Below, piece by piece: positions 1 through 9,442 of a stretch of DNA of 64,000 nt. Below the pieces are notes generated by a model. That model did not search any database, was not told the origin of the DNA, and saw nothing but the letters and a program-made list of their open reading frames with translations. Location of the stretch: assembly GCA_049323455.1 (NCBI GenBank), contig JBMONF010000017.1, positions 62,001-126,000 of the forward strand. The letters are read 5' to 3'. A program made the translations under genes and the position numbers. The stretch is from Hypericibacter sp049323455. GTDB lineage: Bacteria; Pseudomonadota; Alphaproteobacteria; Dongiales; Dongiaceae. Each line of letters begins with the position of its first letter. The stretch's first letter is position 1.

Positions 1-185
1 GCGGTCGGGATCTCGAAGCCGGCCAGCATCCGCAGCAGCGTGGTCTTGCCGCAGCCCGACGGGCCCAGCAGGGCGAAGAACTCGCCTTCGGCGATGTCGA
101 AGGAGACGTCGTCCACGGCCCTGACCGTGCCGCCGAATTCCTTGGTGACGCTGCGGATCGAGATGATGGGGTTCCGGCTAACCAT
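1..185 (-). CDS. potA: Polyamine-type ABC transporter ATP-binding protein, N-terminal part (runs off window)
   Basis: Only the first 61 codons are present; the gene continues past base 1. The start is the ATG at 185, which overlaps the stop of the upstream permease by 8 bases, so translation is probably coupled. A Walker A motif, GPSGCGKTT, is visible at residues 41-49, preceded by the typical A-loop region. It should energise the two permeases encoded just upstream, on the cytoplasmic face of the inner membrane. The spermidine/putrescine assignment rests on the neighbouring binding protein; the ATPase fragment alone does not set the substrate. Confidence 0.88.
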   Translation of the reverse strand, partial: MVSRNPIISIRSVTKEFGGTVRAVDDVSFDIAEGEFFALLGPSGCGKTTLLRMLAGFEIPT

Positions 186-1044
186 TGGCCTTGGCTTTCT
201 TCTCGGAGCGGTTCTGGATCCACATCGCGAGGACGGTGAGCGTGAGCGTGAGAACGATCAGCACCGTCGACGCCGCATTGACTTCCGGCGTCACGCTGAA
301 GCGGACCATCGAGTAGATCTTGATCGGGAAGGTGGTCGAGCCGGGCCCCGATGTGAAGAAAGTGATCACGAAGTCGTCGAGCGACAGCGTCAGCGCCAGC
401 AACGCGCCTGCGACCACGCCCGGGATCATGTAGGGGAAGGTCACGCTCCAGAAGGTCTGCCACTCGCTGGCGCCGAGGTCGCGCGACGCCTCCTCCAGAG
501 CGGGATCGAAGCCCGACATGCGCGAGCGGATGACCACGGCGACGAACGGGATCGAAAAGGCGATGTGGCTGACGGTGACCGTGAAGAGCCCGAGCGGGAT
601 CTCGAACAACGTGAAGAAGGCCAGCATCGCCACGCCGAGACAGACCTCGGGGATCACGATCGGCAAGTGAATCCAGCCGTCGAACGGGCCCTTCCCGGGG
701 AAGCGGTAGCGATGCAGGAGAAGCCCCAGCATCGTGCCGAGCGTGGTCGAGACCACCGTCGAGGTCGAGGCGATCGTGAGCGTGTTCAGGAAGGCGTCGT
801 GCAGGGCCGTGTTGTGGAACGCCTTGTCGTAATATTTGAGCGTGAAGCCCTGCCAGGTGATGTTGCGCTTGCTGTCGTTGAAGCTGAACGCGATCAGCGC
901 GACGATCGGGAAATAGAGAAAGACGAAGTTGGCGGCCAGCACCGCCTGCAGCCAGCGCTTGCGGGCGAAATCGAGCGGCGCCACGGGCTCGCGGCGACGC
1001 CGGCGGGGCAGCTGAACCTCGGCGGGGACGGCGACGTCGCTCAT
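178..1044 (-). CDS. potC: Polyamine-type ABC transporter permease (PotC/PotI-like)
   Basis: A 288-residue inner-membrane permease with about six hydrophobic segments and the EAA loop EASRDLGASEWQTF, which contacts the ATPase. Length and motif fit PotC/PotI. The open frame extends further upstream, but the ATG at 1044 (MSDVAVPAEV) is preferred because it lies one base after the stop of the preceding permease gene and precedes a short basic leader before the first membrane segment. The gene is the third of four in a binding protein-permease-permease-ATPase operon. The exact polyamine cannot be read from sequence. Confidence 0.9.
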   Translation of the reverse strand: MSDVAVPAEVQLPRRRRREPVAPLDFARKRWLQAVLAANFVFLYFPIVALIAFSFNDSKRNITWQGFTLKYYDKAFHNTALHDAFLNTLTIASTSTVVSTTLGTMLGLLLHRYRFPGKGPFDGWIHLPIVIPEVCLGVAMLAFFTLFEIPLGLFTVTVSHIAFSIPFVAVVIRSRMSGFDPALEEASRDLGASEWQTFWSVTFPYMIPGVVAGALLALTLSLDDFVITFFTSGPGSTTFPIKIYSMVRFSVTPEVNAASTVLIVLTLTLTVLAMWIQNRSEKKAKANG

Positions 1045-1045
1045 G

Positions 1046-1939
1046 TCAGTAATTGACCGCGCCTTCGCGCCCGGCGAGCACGGCCTTGATCCAGAGGCAG
1101 ATGAAAGTGACATACATCAGGATGAAGGACAGCGCCGAGCCGAAGGCCCAATCGCGCGCCGGGCCGAACTGCTGGGCGATCAGGTTGCCGATCATGATGC
1201 TGTCGGTGCCGCCGAGCAGGTCGGGCGTGAGATAGGTCCCGAGCGCCAGGATGAAGCTCAGGAGCCCGCCGGTGAAGATGCCGGGCAGGGCCAGCGGCAC
1301 GGTCACCGAGAACAGGGTGCGCCACTGGCTGGCGCCCAGATCGAGGCTCGCCTCGAGATAGGATTTATCGAGCTTCTCGAGCGTGGCGTAGAGCGGCAGC
1401 ACCATGAAGGGCAGGTTTACGTAGACCAGGCCGACGATCACCGCCTGCTGGTTGTAGAGCAGCTGGAGCGGCTCGAAATCCCCGAGCGTGCCGCCCAGGA
1501 CCGCGTTCGCGCCGTTCCAGACCCATTCCAGGAAAAAATTGACATAGCCGTTGGTCCGCAGCACCGCGATCCAGGCATAGGTGCGGATCAGCAGGTTGGT
1601 CCAGAACGGCAGGATCACCATCAGCAGCAGCAGATTCTTGTATTTCGGCGGGGCGAAGGCGACGCCCATGGCGAGCGGGAAGCCCAGCGCCAGGCAGATC
1701 GCGGTGGTGACGGCCGCGATCCAGAGCGACTTGAAGGTGATGTAGAGGTTGGTCCACTCCATCGTCCGCAGATAGTTGCCGAACGACAGAGCGAGCAGGG
1801 TCTCGCCCAGGGGGCCGCGCTCGCCGAAGCTGTAGACCCAGACGACGGCGAGCGGGACCGTGAAGAAGATCACGAGCCAGGCGGTCGGGGGAATCAGCAG
1901 GATCGAAAAGACCAGCTTGTTCTGGCGCCAATCCTGCAT
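1046..1939 (-). CDS. potB: Polyamine-type ABC transporter permease (PotB/PotH-like)
   Basis: A 297-residue integral membrane protein with an N-terminal membrane segment (residues about 12-32) and the EAA loop EASLDLGASQWRTLFSV, typical of PotB/PotH. It pairs with the following permease to form the heterodimeric channel of a polyamine importer. It is separated by 55 bases from the binding-protein gene upstream and by one base from the next permease, so all four genes are probably one transcript. Confidence 0.9.
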   Translation of the reverse strand: MQDWRQNKLVFSILLIPPTAWLVIFFTVPLAVVWVYSFGERGPLGETLLALSFGNYLRTMEWTNLYITFKSLWIAAVTTAICLALGFPLAMGVAFAPPKYKNLLLLMVILPFWTNLLIRTYAWIAVLRTNGYVNFFLEWVWNGANAVLGGTLGDFEPLQLLYNQQAVIVGLVYVNLPFMVLPLYATLEKLDKSYLEASLDLGASQWRTLFSVTVPLALPGIFTGGLLSFILALGTYLTPDLLGGTDSIMIGNLIAQQFGPARDWAFGSALSFILMYVTFICLWIKAVLAGREGAVNY

Positions 1940-1994
1940 GATCCGTCAGTTCCCCCGACCCGCCTCTGTTCGCTCGCGATGACCCGGCCTCTTA

Positions 1995-3077
1995 TCAGGC
2001 CGCCTGGATCTCCGTCCAGGCCTTGTCGTAGACCGGCGTGAAGTCGCCCACATCCACCAGCGATTCGCTCTTGGCGATGACCTCTTCCGGCGGATAGATC
2101 GCCGGGTTCTCGAGATCCTCCTTGGGCAGGAGAGCCTGCGCCGCCTTGTTGGCGGTCGCATATTTGATGGTGTTGGCGATCTCCGCGTTCACCTGGGCGT
2201 CGAGGATGTGGTTGAGGAAGGCGTGGGCGTTCTCGGGATGCGGCGCGCCGGTCGGGATGCAGACATTGTCGGTCCACACCATGGTGCCTTCGTCGGGCAC
2301 GCTGTAGGCGAGGTCGCTGTCCTCGGCCATCACCGAGATGATGTCGCCGTTCCACTCCATCACCAGATCGACCTCGCCGGAGAGCAGCATGTCCTGGCCG
2401 CTGTCGGGTGCGAAGGCCTTGATGTTCGGCTTCTGCTTGATCAGCAGTTCCTTGGCCTTCGTGACTTCGGCCTCGTTCTTCGAGTTCATGCTGTAGCCGA
2501 GATATTTGAGCGCGATGCCCATGACGGCGCGCGCATCGGCCAGGAGGGCGATCTTGCCGGTATGGCTCGAATCGTCGAACAGCACCTTCCAGCTCTTCGG
2601 CTCCTCGATCTTCGACTTGCGATAGCCGATGCCGATCGTTCCCCACATATAGGGGACGCCGTATTTGAGGCCGGGGTTGAAGGCGGGGTCCGCGAACTGC
2701 TTGGCCGGATTGATGTTGGCCATGTTCGGGATCTTCGAATGATCGAGCGCCGTCAGCATGTTGAGGCTGATCATCGTCTCGATCATGTAGTCCGACGGAA
2801 AGATCACGTCGTAGCCGGGATTGCCGGCCTTGAGCTTGGCGAACAGTTCCTCGTTGTTGGCATAGAGGTCGTACTGAACCTGGATGCCGGTTTTGTCGGT
2901 GAAGGTCTGCAGCGTGGTTTCGCCGATGTAGGTGTCCCAGTTGTAGACGTTGAGCTTCTTTTCCTCTTCGGCCCACCCTTTGCGGGCGAAGCTGCCAAGG
3001 CTCACGCCGACCGCCACGGCGCCGGCGCCGGCGAGAAAGTTGCGGCGCGAGAACCGGGGTCGTGCAACACGGGTCAT
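1995..3077 (-). CDS. potD: Polyamine-type periplasmic substrate-binding protein (PotD/PotF-like)
   Basis: A 360-residue extracytoplasmic binding protein. The N-terminus (MTRVARPRFSRRNFLAGAG) carries a twin-arginine-type signal with RRNFL, which implies export in the folded state by Tat. The mature part begins near KKLNVYNWDTYIGE, the usual start of PotD/PotF proteins, and contains the VMEWNGD segment seen in this family. The ATG at 3077 is chosen over upstream in-frame starts because GGAGG sits at the right distance and the signal peptide begins there. It is the first gene of the pot operon and probably its most highly expressed member. Confidence 0.92.
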   Translation of the reverse strand: MTRVARPRFSRRNFLAGAGAVAVGVSLGSFARKGWAEEEKKLNVYNWDTYIGETTLQTFTDKTGIQVQYDLYANNEELFAKLKAGNPGYDVIFPSDYMIETMISLNMLTALDHSKIPNMANINPAKQFADPAFNPGLKYGVPYMWGTIGIGYRKSKIEEPKSWKVLFDDSSHTGKIALLADARAVMGIALKYLGYSMNSKNEAEVTKAKELLIKQKPNIKAFAPDSGQDMLLSGEVDLVMEWNGDIISVMAEDSDLAYSVPDEGTMVWTDNVCIPTGAPHPENAHAFLNHILDAQVNAEIANTIKYATANKAAQALLPKEDLENPAIYPPEEVIAKSESLVDVGDFTPVYDKAWTEIQAA

Positions 3078-3323
3078 GATGGGTCGCCTCCTCGTGTATC
3101 TGTTCTTCGATAGCCACGACGAGAGCCTCGGCCCCAGGGGTCCGTTCGGACGTTCTCTCGGGTGACCGGCAGGCCCTGATGTTCGATCGCGGAGGGCCGG
3201 CACTCGAGGCCGCTCCGCCGCGGGCGGTCCCTACCATAGAAAGGCATCGCGGGCCGATCAACCCACTTCGGCTCGACCAGCCGGCCGATGGCGCCACGGC
3301 CTTCGGGCTAGCCGCTTGAAGAA

Positions 3324-5018
3324 TCAGGAAACTTTTGCGGGCTCGCCGAGATCGGCGGGGGTCTTGCGCAACCGGCTCTGCGTCAGTTCGCCGGCCGCAT
3401 CGAGGATCGGATAGGCGACCGATGTCAGATGCGAATTGATGCGCTTCAAGTCGCGCAGGATGTCGAGATGCAGGCTCGAAGTCTCGATGCTCTCGAGCTT
3501 GCCGCTGCGCAAGCGCGCGAAATGTCCTTCGGAAGCCGCGCGTTCCATCTCGCGGAATGTCACCTTCTCCTCGAGCAGCCGGCGCGCGAGCTTGACGTCG
3601 CCCGAGATGAACACGTTGAGGGCGAGCTTGAGATTGTTCTCCACGCGCTGGTGCATGTTGCAGATCTCGGCGAAACCCTCCGTCGAGAAGCGCAGCTTGT
3701 TCTTGATCTTCTTGGCGGCGAGCTCCATCAGGTTCTTGTCGATGATGTCGCCGATGTGCTCGAGGTTGGTGGTGAAGGTGATGACGTCGATCGACCGCTT
3801 CTGATCGGCCTTGTCGACGGCGTCCCGGCTCATCTCCGTGAGATAGAGCTTGATGGCCTCGTGCAGCTGGTCGACGCCGTCGTCGAGCGCCTCGACCTCG
3901 CGCAAGAGCTTGCGGTCGTCGTTGCGGAACACCTCGAGCGTCTGGCGCAGCATCTTCTCGATGATGTCGCCCATGCGCAAGGTTTCGCGCGCCGCGTTGG
4001 CGATGGCCACCGCCGGCGAGTCGAGCGCCGCCGTGTCCAGATATTGCGGCTTGCCCGGCTCCTCGCCGCGCGGCTTCTCCGGCAGGACGCGGGCGCAGAG
4101 TGCCGCCACCGGCCCGATCAGCGGCAGGAACAGGATTGCGATCGCGAGGTTGAAAGCGGTGTGGAAGTCGGCCACTTGGCGCGCGGCTGGCAGCTCGACG
4201 AGCTCCATAAAGGGCGCGATCAGCGACAGGAGCGGCAGCACGATGGCCACCCCGGTCAGGCGGAAGATGAAGTTGGCCAGCGGCACGCGCCGGGCTTCGG
4301 CGCCGGACGTCGCCGTTCCGAGGAGCGGCATGACGGTGGCGCCCAGATTGGCGCCCAATATCAGCGCGAAGGCGAGGGGCAGCGAGACGAGCCCGCCGGC
4401 GGCAAAGGCGATCACCAGCAGCACGATGGCGAGGCTCGAGGTCGAGAGCACGGTCAGCACGGCGGCCAGCAGCACCGCGAGCAGCGGCTCGCTGCCGAGC
4501 GCCCGGAACATCTCCATCAGGACCTGGGAGCCGCGCACCGGCTCGGCGGCGGCCCCGATCAGGCGCAGCGCCAGCAGCATCAGCCCGAGCCCGACAATCG
4601 TGCGGCCGATATCCTTGAGCCGGGTTGCCTGACTGCCGAGGAAGGCGACGACGCCGGCGAGGATCAGGAGCGGCGCCAGCTCGTGCGGCAGCAGCGAGAC
4701 GATCTGCGCCACCACGCTCGAGCCGACGTCGGCGCCGAGCATGACGGCGAGTGCCGAGGCGGTGCCGACGAGGCCGTGCGAGGCGAAGGAGGCCGTCAGC
4801 AGGCCGGTCGCGGTGCTGCTCTGCAGCAGGATCGTGATGGCGAAGCCGGCGGCGAAGGCGGCGAAGCGGTTCTGCAGGCTGCGCCCCAGGCGCTTGCGCA
4901 AGTCGCCGCCGAAGGCGCGCATGACGCCGGTGCGGACCATGCGCAAGCCCCAGACGAGCAGCGCCGCCGCGCCCAGCAGGTTCACAAGGAAATCGGTGCC
5001 GTTGATACTGGCCTCCAT
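3324..5018 (-). CDS. Na/phosphate cotransporter family protein with PhoU-like C-terminus
   Basis: A 564-residue protein with two repeated Na/Pi-cotransporter II membrane units. The first holds LLQSSTATGLL near residues 64-74; a second related segment lies around LGANLGATVMPLLG. After about residue 320 the protein becomes soluble and helical and resembles PhoU (heptad-rich segments such as EALDDGVDQLHEAIKLYL). This matches bacterial NptA/YjbB-type proteins that move phosphate with sodium across the inner membrane, often as exporters. It is a single-gene unit with 245 bases of separation from the pot operon. Direction of transport cannot be told from sequence. Confidence 0.9.
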   Translation of the reverse strand: MEASINGTDFLVNLLGAAALLVWGLRMVRTGVMRAFGGDLRKRLGRSLQNRFAAFAAGFAITILLQSSTATGLLTASFASHGLVGTASALAVMLGADVGSSVVAQIVSLLPHELAPLLILAGVVAFLGSQATRLKDIGRTIVGLGLMLLALRLIGAAAEPVRGSQVLMEMFRALGSEPLLAVLLAAVLTVLSTSSLAIVLLVIAFAAGGLVSLPLAFALILGANLGATVMPLLGTATSGAEARRVPLANFIFRLTGVAIVLPLLSLIAPFMELVELPAARQVADFHTAFNLAIAILFLPLIGPVAALCARVLPEKPRGEEPGKPQYLDTAALDSPAVAIANAARETLRMGDIIEKMLRQTLEVFRNDDRKLLREVEALDDGVDQLHEAIKLYLTEMSRDAVDKADQKRSIDVITFTTNLEHIGDIIDKNLMELAAKKIKNKLRFSTEGFAEICNMHQRVENNLKLALNVFISGDVKLARRLLEEKVTFREMERAASEGHFARLRSGKLESIETSSLHLDILRDLKRINSHLTSVAYPILDAAGELTQSRLRKTPADLGEPAKVS

Positions 5019-5216
5019 GACGGGCCGGCGGCAGGCCTCTGCCCGGGTCCGGGCGGAGCCATCGCGCAGTGCGACGCCATGGCGTCGGCCGGCTCGCCCG
5101 TCCTTTGCGGGTTCAGTCTCTTACGGAGGCCGAACCGCGCCCGTCGGAACGGTGGGAACCCGACATAGCGCCGCCGTCATCGGATTGCAACAATTTCTCG
5201 GAAGCGTCATTTTTTC

Positions 5217-5232
5217 TGTCGCCAACGCGACA
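5217..5232. repeat. Short inverted repeat between sulfatase and Na/Pi genes
   Basis: TGTCGC and GCGACA are separated by CAAC, giving a tight six-pair hairpin. A run of six T precedes it on the plus strand. On the minus strand, the direction of transcription here, the run lies downstream but reads as A, so this is not a canonical intrinsic terminator for the sulfatase gene. Confidence 0.35.
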
Positions 5233-5304
5233 AGAAGGGCCGCTTGCAAAAGGCCTCGATCCATCGAATTTGGACCGGCGTCCTGGCGGTTCAATGCGCC
5301 GATC

Positions 5305-6867
5305 TCAGCGCCCGCGCGCCGGCAGCTCCACCACGCCGCGATCGGTGATGTGCATGCGGCTCAGCACGTGCTCCGCATGCGTCATGCGCCAGGAGAGCAT
5401 CGCCTGGGCCAGGCGCAGCAATTCGCCCTGGCACTCCGGCCTTTCGGCCAAGTTCTCCTGCTCGAAGGGATCGCGCTCCATGTCGAAGAGGAGCGGCGGC
5501 TGCGCGGCGAAGTGGACATATTTGTAACGCTTGCCGCGGATCGCGGCGAGGCTGCACTGGTCGCTCGCGATGCCGAACATGGTTTCCGGCACCTGGTGGA
5601 CGATGTCGCGGAAGTCGAACTCGAAGTGCACGGCCTCGCGCCAATCGGATGGCGCCTCGCCTTCGAGGAAGGGCAGAAGCGAGCGGCCGTCGCATTGATG
5701 CGGGATGTCGCGGCCGAGCCATTCGAGGATGGTCGGCATGATGTCGACCGCCTCGGTGAATTCGTCGATCTGGCGCCCGCGCGTGCCGTCGGCCGCGCGC
5801 CGCGGGTCGCGGATGACGAGCGGGATATGATAGGCCTGGTCGAAATAGCTGGTCTTGCCCCACAGCCAGTGGTCGCCCAGCATCTCGCCGTGATCGCTGG
5901 TGAAGACGACGAGGGTGTGCTGATCCTCGCCGGTCTCCTCGAGATGGGCCATGATCCGGCCGATCTGATCGTCGACCTGGGCGATCATGCCGTAATAGGT
6001 GGCGCGCAGCTGGCGCACCTCCGCCTCGCCGATTTCGAGCAGATCGTCCGGATAATGCTCGTTGAAGGCGCCTTTCTTGCGCAAGGTGGAGAGCGCGTAT
6101 TTGAGGAAGGGGTGTTGTGCAGCCTCGGCATCCGGGGTGGGGGCGCGCGCCGCCATCGGCATGTCGGCCGGATCGTACATCGCGTTATAGGGCTCGGGCG
6201 CGATGATGGGCGGGTGCGGCCTCAAGAAGACGAGGTGCGCGAACCAGGGTTGGTCGCGCCTGACCGAGAGCCAGCGCAGCAGCGCGTTCGCCATGAAGGT
6301 GGTTTCGCTGTCTTCGGCCGTGAAGATCGGCGGCGCGAAGGAGTGGCCGCGGCCCGGGGGCGTCTCGAAGGCGGCCCTCGGCTTGTAGACGTCGTGGCGG
6401 CCCTCGAACTTGTATCCTTTGGCCTTGAGGTCGGCGATCCAGGGCGCCATGTGGTCGGGGAGCTGGACGCCCACGGTCATGCCCGGCAGCACGCCTTCAT
6501 AGGTCGTCAGCGCCGGATCGCCGGGCGCGTAGCGGCGCGGATCGGGGCTGGTGTCGGTATAGCCGAACAGCGTCGGATCGTAGCCGGCCTTGCGCGCCTC
6601 GAGCGCCAGGTTGGTATGGCGCGCGTCGAGCGGGGTGCCGTTGCGCCCCGAGCGGTGGTTCATCAGATACATGCCGGTCAGCATGCTGGTGCGCGAGGGG
6701 CCGCAGGGCGAGGCTTGCGCGTAGTGACGCTTGAAGAGCACGCCTTCGCTGGCGAGCTTGTCGATGTTTGGCGTCTTCACACGAGGATGGCCGACCGCCG
6801 AAAGACATTCGGCGCGCCATTGATCGACGCTGATGAAAAGCACCTTGCGAATCGGCAGATCGGACAT
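5305..6867 (-). CDS. Sulfatase-superfamily hydrolase, phosphonate monoester hydrolase/phosphodiesterase-like
   Basis: A 520-residue alkaline-phosphatase-superfamily enzyme. The formylglycine signature CGPSR is at residues 55-59, where Cys55 would be converted to formylglycine by a maturase. Metal-site residues are visible at Asp15 and at Asp325-His326 (TSDHG), with His218 and Lys338 in conserved active-site positions. Length and the C-terminal SWRMTH segment resemble Rhizobium-type phosphonate monoester hydrolases, which are promiscuous toward phosphodiesters and sulfates. No export signal is evident, so it should act in the cytoplasm. It lies 111 bases downstream of a methylated-amine dehydrogenase gene, so it may release an amine-containing alcohol, but this is inference. 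Choline sulfatase is a less likely alternative. Confidence 0.85.
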   Translation of the reverse strand: MSDLPIRKVLFISVDQWRAECLSAVGHPRVKTPNIDKLASEGVLFKRHYAQASPCGPSRTSMLTGMYLMNHRSGRNGTPLDARHTNLALEARKAGYDPTLFGYTDTSPDPRRYAPGDPALTTYEGVLPGMTVGVQLPDHMAPWIADLKAKGYKFEGRHDVYKPRAAFETPPGRGHSFAPPIFTAEDSETTFMANALLRWLSVRRDQPWFAHLVFLRPHPPIIAPEPYNAMYDPADMPMAARAPTPDAEAAQHPFLKYALSTLRKKGAFNEHYPDDLLEIGEAEVRQLRATYYGMIAQVDDQIGRIMAHLEETGEDQHTLVVFTSDHGEMLGDHWLWGKTSYFDQAYHIPLVIRDPRRAADGTRGRQIDEFTEAVDIMPTILEWLGRDIPHQCDGRSLLPFLEGEAPSDWREAVHFEFDFRDIVHQVPETMFGIASDQCSLAAIRGKRYKYVHFAAQPPLLFDMERDPFEQENLAERPECQGELLRLAQAMLSWRMTHAEHVLSRMHITDRGVVELPARGR

Positions 6868-6978
6868 GACGGGTTGGCTCTTCCTTCGGGACCGAAAACC
6901 ATGACGCCACGCGCATAGGCGCGCTCGGCGCTATCCGCATGAGGCAGCGCCGGCGAGACTACAGCATGGGCTGCCGGA

Positions 6979-9435
6979 TTATGCCTTGATTCGCGACATT
7001 TGCGGATCGTAGAGCGGCTCGAGACGGAGCTCGGCCGGCACACGCTCGGCCGCCACCTCGAGCTCGTAGCGGCCGGATTCGAGCCAGTCCGTCGGCACGC
7101 CCTCGGGATTGCGGACATAGCCGAACCCGATGTTGCGCTCGACCGTATAGCCCCAGCCGGCGCTGGTGAGCCAGCCGACCTGCCTTCCGTCGCGAAAGAT
7201 GGTCTCGCGGCCCAGGAGCACGATCCCGGGATCGGCCACGGTGAAGCCGGCGAGCCGCTTCTTGAGCGGATGGCGCGCCTGCTCGATCAGCGCCTCGCGC
7301 CCGAGAAAGGGCAGGTTGCGCTTGAGCTTGACGGCCCAGCCCAGCCCTGCCTCGAGCGGCGTATGGTCGGGGCCGATGTCCGAGCCCCAGGCGCGATAGC
7401 CCTTCTCGAGCCTGAGCGATTCGATCGCCCGGTAGCCGCAATTGGCGATGCCATGCGGCCGGCCCGCCGCCATCAGCAGATCGTAGACGGCGCCCGCCGC
7501 CTCCACTGGGAAATGCAGCTCCCAGCCGAGCTCGCCGACATAGGTGACGCGCAGCGCGCGCACCGGCGTGCCGGCGATCATGACCGTCTGCCAGCTGCCG
7601 AAGGGGAAGGCCTTGTTCGAGAAATCGGCGCCCGAGGCGGCGGCGAGCATTTCGCGCGATTTCGGCCCCATGACGGCGAGCACCGCATAGGCCGAGGTCA
7701 CGTCGATGAGGCGCGCATCGAGCCCTTCCGGAATCGCCCGCTCGATCCAGGAGAAGTCGTGCGTGGCGAAGCCGGTGCCGGTCACGATGTAGTAGCTGTC
7801 GGGCGCCAGGCGCGACACCGTCACGTCGCACTCGATGCCGCCGCGCCGATTGAGCATCTGGGTATAGACCAGGCGCCCCGGCGCCTTCGCCACGTCGTTG
7901 GCGCAGATCCAGCTCATGGCTTGCTCGGCGTCGCGGCCGATCAGCAGGAACTTGGCGAAGGAGGTCTGGTCGAAGATGCCGACCCGCTCGCGCACGGCGC
8001 GATGCTCCTCGCCCACCGCCTCGAACCAGTTCTGGCGCCCGTAGCTGTAGGCGTCCCTGGGCTCCGTGCCCGGCGGCGCGAACCAGTTGGGCCGCTCCCA
8101 GCCGAGCTTGGAGCCGAAGCAGGCGCCCTGCGCCTTGAGCCGCTCGTAGAGCGGCGAGACGCGCACGGGCCGGCCGCTCTCGAGCTCCTCGTGCGGCCAG
8201 GCCATCGAATAGTGATGCGCATAGGCTTCGAGCGTGCGGGTCAGCACCCATTTCGGGTCCTGATGCACCTGGCCGAAGCGGCGGATGTCGACCGGCCAGA
8301 GATCCATCGGCGGCTCGCCGGCGACGATCCATTCGGCGAGCGCCCGGCCGGCGCCGCCGCCCGACGCGATGCCGAAGGCGTTGAAGCCGGCGCCGACATA
8401 GAAGCCCTTCAGCTCCGGCGCCTCGCCGAGGATGAAGTTGCCGTCGGGCGTGAAGGATTCCGGCCCGTTGATGAGCTGCTTGATGCCGGCGCTGTGGAGG
8501 GCGGGGATGCGGCCCAGGAGCCGCTCCATCATCGGCTCGAAATGGTCCCAGTTGGATTCGAGCAGCGCGAAATGGAATCCCTCGGGAATGCCGTCGAGCG
8601 CCCACGGGATCGGATTGGGCTCGTAGCCGCCCACCACCAGCCCGCCGACCTCCTCCTTGCCGTAGATGAGCCGGTCGGGGTCGCGCAGCGTCGGCAGGTT
8701 GCGCGGCACGCCGTCGATCGGCTCGGTGATGAGATACTGATGCTGCACCGACTGCAGCGGCACGTTGACGCCGGCGAGCCTGCCCACCTCGCGCGCCCAC
8801 TGGCCGGCGCAATTCACCACCACCTCGGCCGCGATCTCGCCCTCGACCTCGCCCTGTTTCGCCACCACGCCGGTCGCGCGGCCGTCTTTCGTCAGGACGC
8901 CGATGACGCGGATTTCCTCGATGATCTTGACGCCGCCGCTGCGCGCGCCCTTGGCCAGCGCCTGCGTGATGTCGGCCGGGTTGGCCTGCCCGTCGGTCGG
9001 CAGGAAGGCGGCGCCGACCACGTCCTCCACCATCATCGGCGGCCACAGCCGCCGGGCTTCCGCCGGCGTCAGCAGATGCATCTCGAGGCCGAAGCTGTGG
9101 GCCGTGGTCGCCTGGCGTTTGATCTCGGTCAGGCGCTCGGCATTGCAGGCGAGCCGCAGGCCGCCGTTCATCTTCCAACCGGTCGAAAGACCCGTCTCGG
9201 CCTCGAGCGTGCGATAGAGCTCGACCGAGTTCTTGAGCAGCTGGGTGATGTTGGCGGATGTGCGCAGCTGGCCCACCAGGCCCGCGGCGTGCCAGGTCGA
9301 GCCGCTGGTGAGCTTGTGGCGCTCGAGCAGGACGACGTCCTTCCAGCCGAGCTTGGCCAGATGGTAGGCGGTGCTGCAGCCGATGATGCCGCCGCCGATG
9401 ATGACGACGCGCGCGTGCGACGGGAGGGATGTCAT
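6979..9435 (-). CDS. Dimethylglycine/sarcosine dehydrogenase-like FAD and folate oxidoreductase
   Basis: An 818-residue two-part enzyme. The N-terminal DAO-type FAD domain starts with VVIIGGGIIGCSTAYHL, and His49 in GSTWHAAG corresponds to the histidine that binds FAD covalently in mitochondrial dimethylglycine dehydrogenase. From about residue 430 onward it carries FAO_M and GcvT-like folate-binding domains (DQTSFAKFL, VTYVGELGWELH). The expected reaction is oxidative demethylation of an N-methyl glycine, passing the one-carbon unit to tetrahydrofolate. It is followed by the sulfatase-like gene and preceded, 7 bases away, by the choline-kinase-like gene, so the three probably form an operon. 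The exact substrate (dimethylglycine, sarcosine or another) is not settled. Confidence 0.88.
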   Translation of the reverse strand: MTSLPSHARVVIIGGGIIGCSTAYHLAKLGWKDVVLLERHKLTSGSTWHAAGLVGQLRTSANITQLLKNSVELYRTLEAETGLSTGWKMNGGLRLACNAERLTEIKRQATTAHSFGLEMHLLTPAEARRLWPPMMVEDVVGAAFLPTDGQANPADITQALAKGARSGGVKIIEEIRVIGVLTKDGRATGVVAKQGEVEGEIAAEVVVNCAGQWAREVGRLAGVNVPLQSVQHQYLITEPIDGVPRNLPTLRDPDRLIYGKEEVGGLVVGGYEPNPIPWALDGIPEGFHFALLESNWDHFEPMMERLLGRIPALHSAGIKQLINGPESFTPDGNFILGEAPELKGFYVGAGFNAFGIASGGGAGRALAEWIVAGEPPMDLWPVDIRRFGQVHQDPKWVLTRTLEAYAHHYSMAWPHEELESGRPVRVSPLYERLKAQGACFGSKLGWERPNWFAPPGTEPRDAYSYGRQNWFEAVGEEHRAVRERVGIFDQTSFAKFLLIGRDAEQAMSWICANDVAKAPGRLVYTQMLNRRGGIECDVTVSRLAPDSYYIVTGTGFATHDFSWIERAIPEGLDARLIDVTSAYAVLAVMGPKSREMLAAASGADFSNKAFPFGSWQTVMIAGTPVRALRVTYVGELGWELHFPVEAAGAVYDLLMAAGRPHGIANCGYRAIESLRLEKGYRAWGSDIGPDHTPLEAGLGWAVKLKRNLPFLGREALIEQARHPLKKRLAGFTVADPGIVLLGRETIFRDGRQVGWLTSAGWGYTVERNIGFGYVRNPEGVPTDWLESGRYELEVAAERVPAELRLEPLYDPQMSRIKA

Positions 9436-9442
9436 GGGCTCC

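Noticed and set aside
3429..5168. 579-residue open frame on the plus strand
   Set aside because: Antisense to the Na/Pi cotransporter gene, with no domain.
5217..5232. Intrinsic terminator for the sulfatase gene
   Set aside because: On the transcribed strand the hairpin is followed by A, not T.
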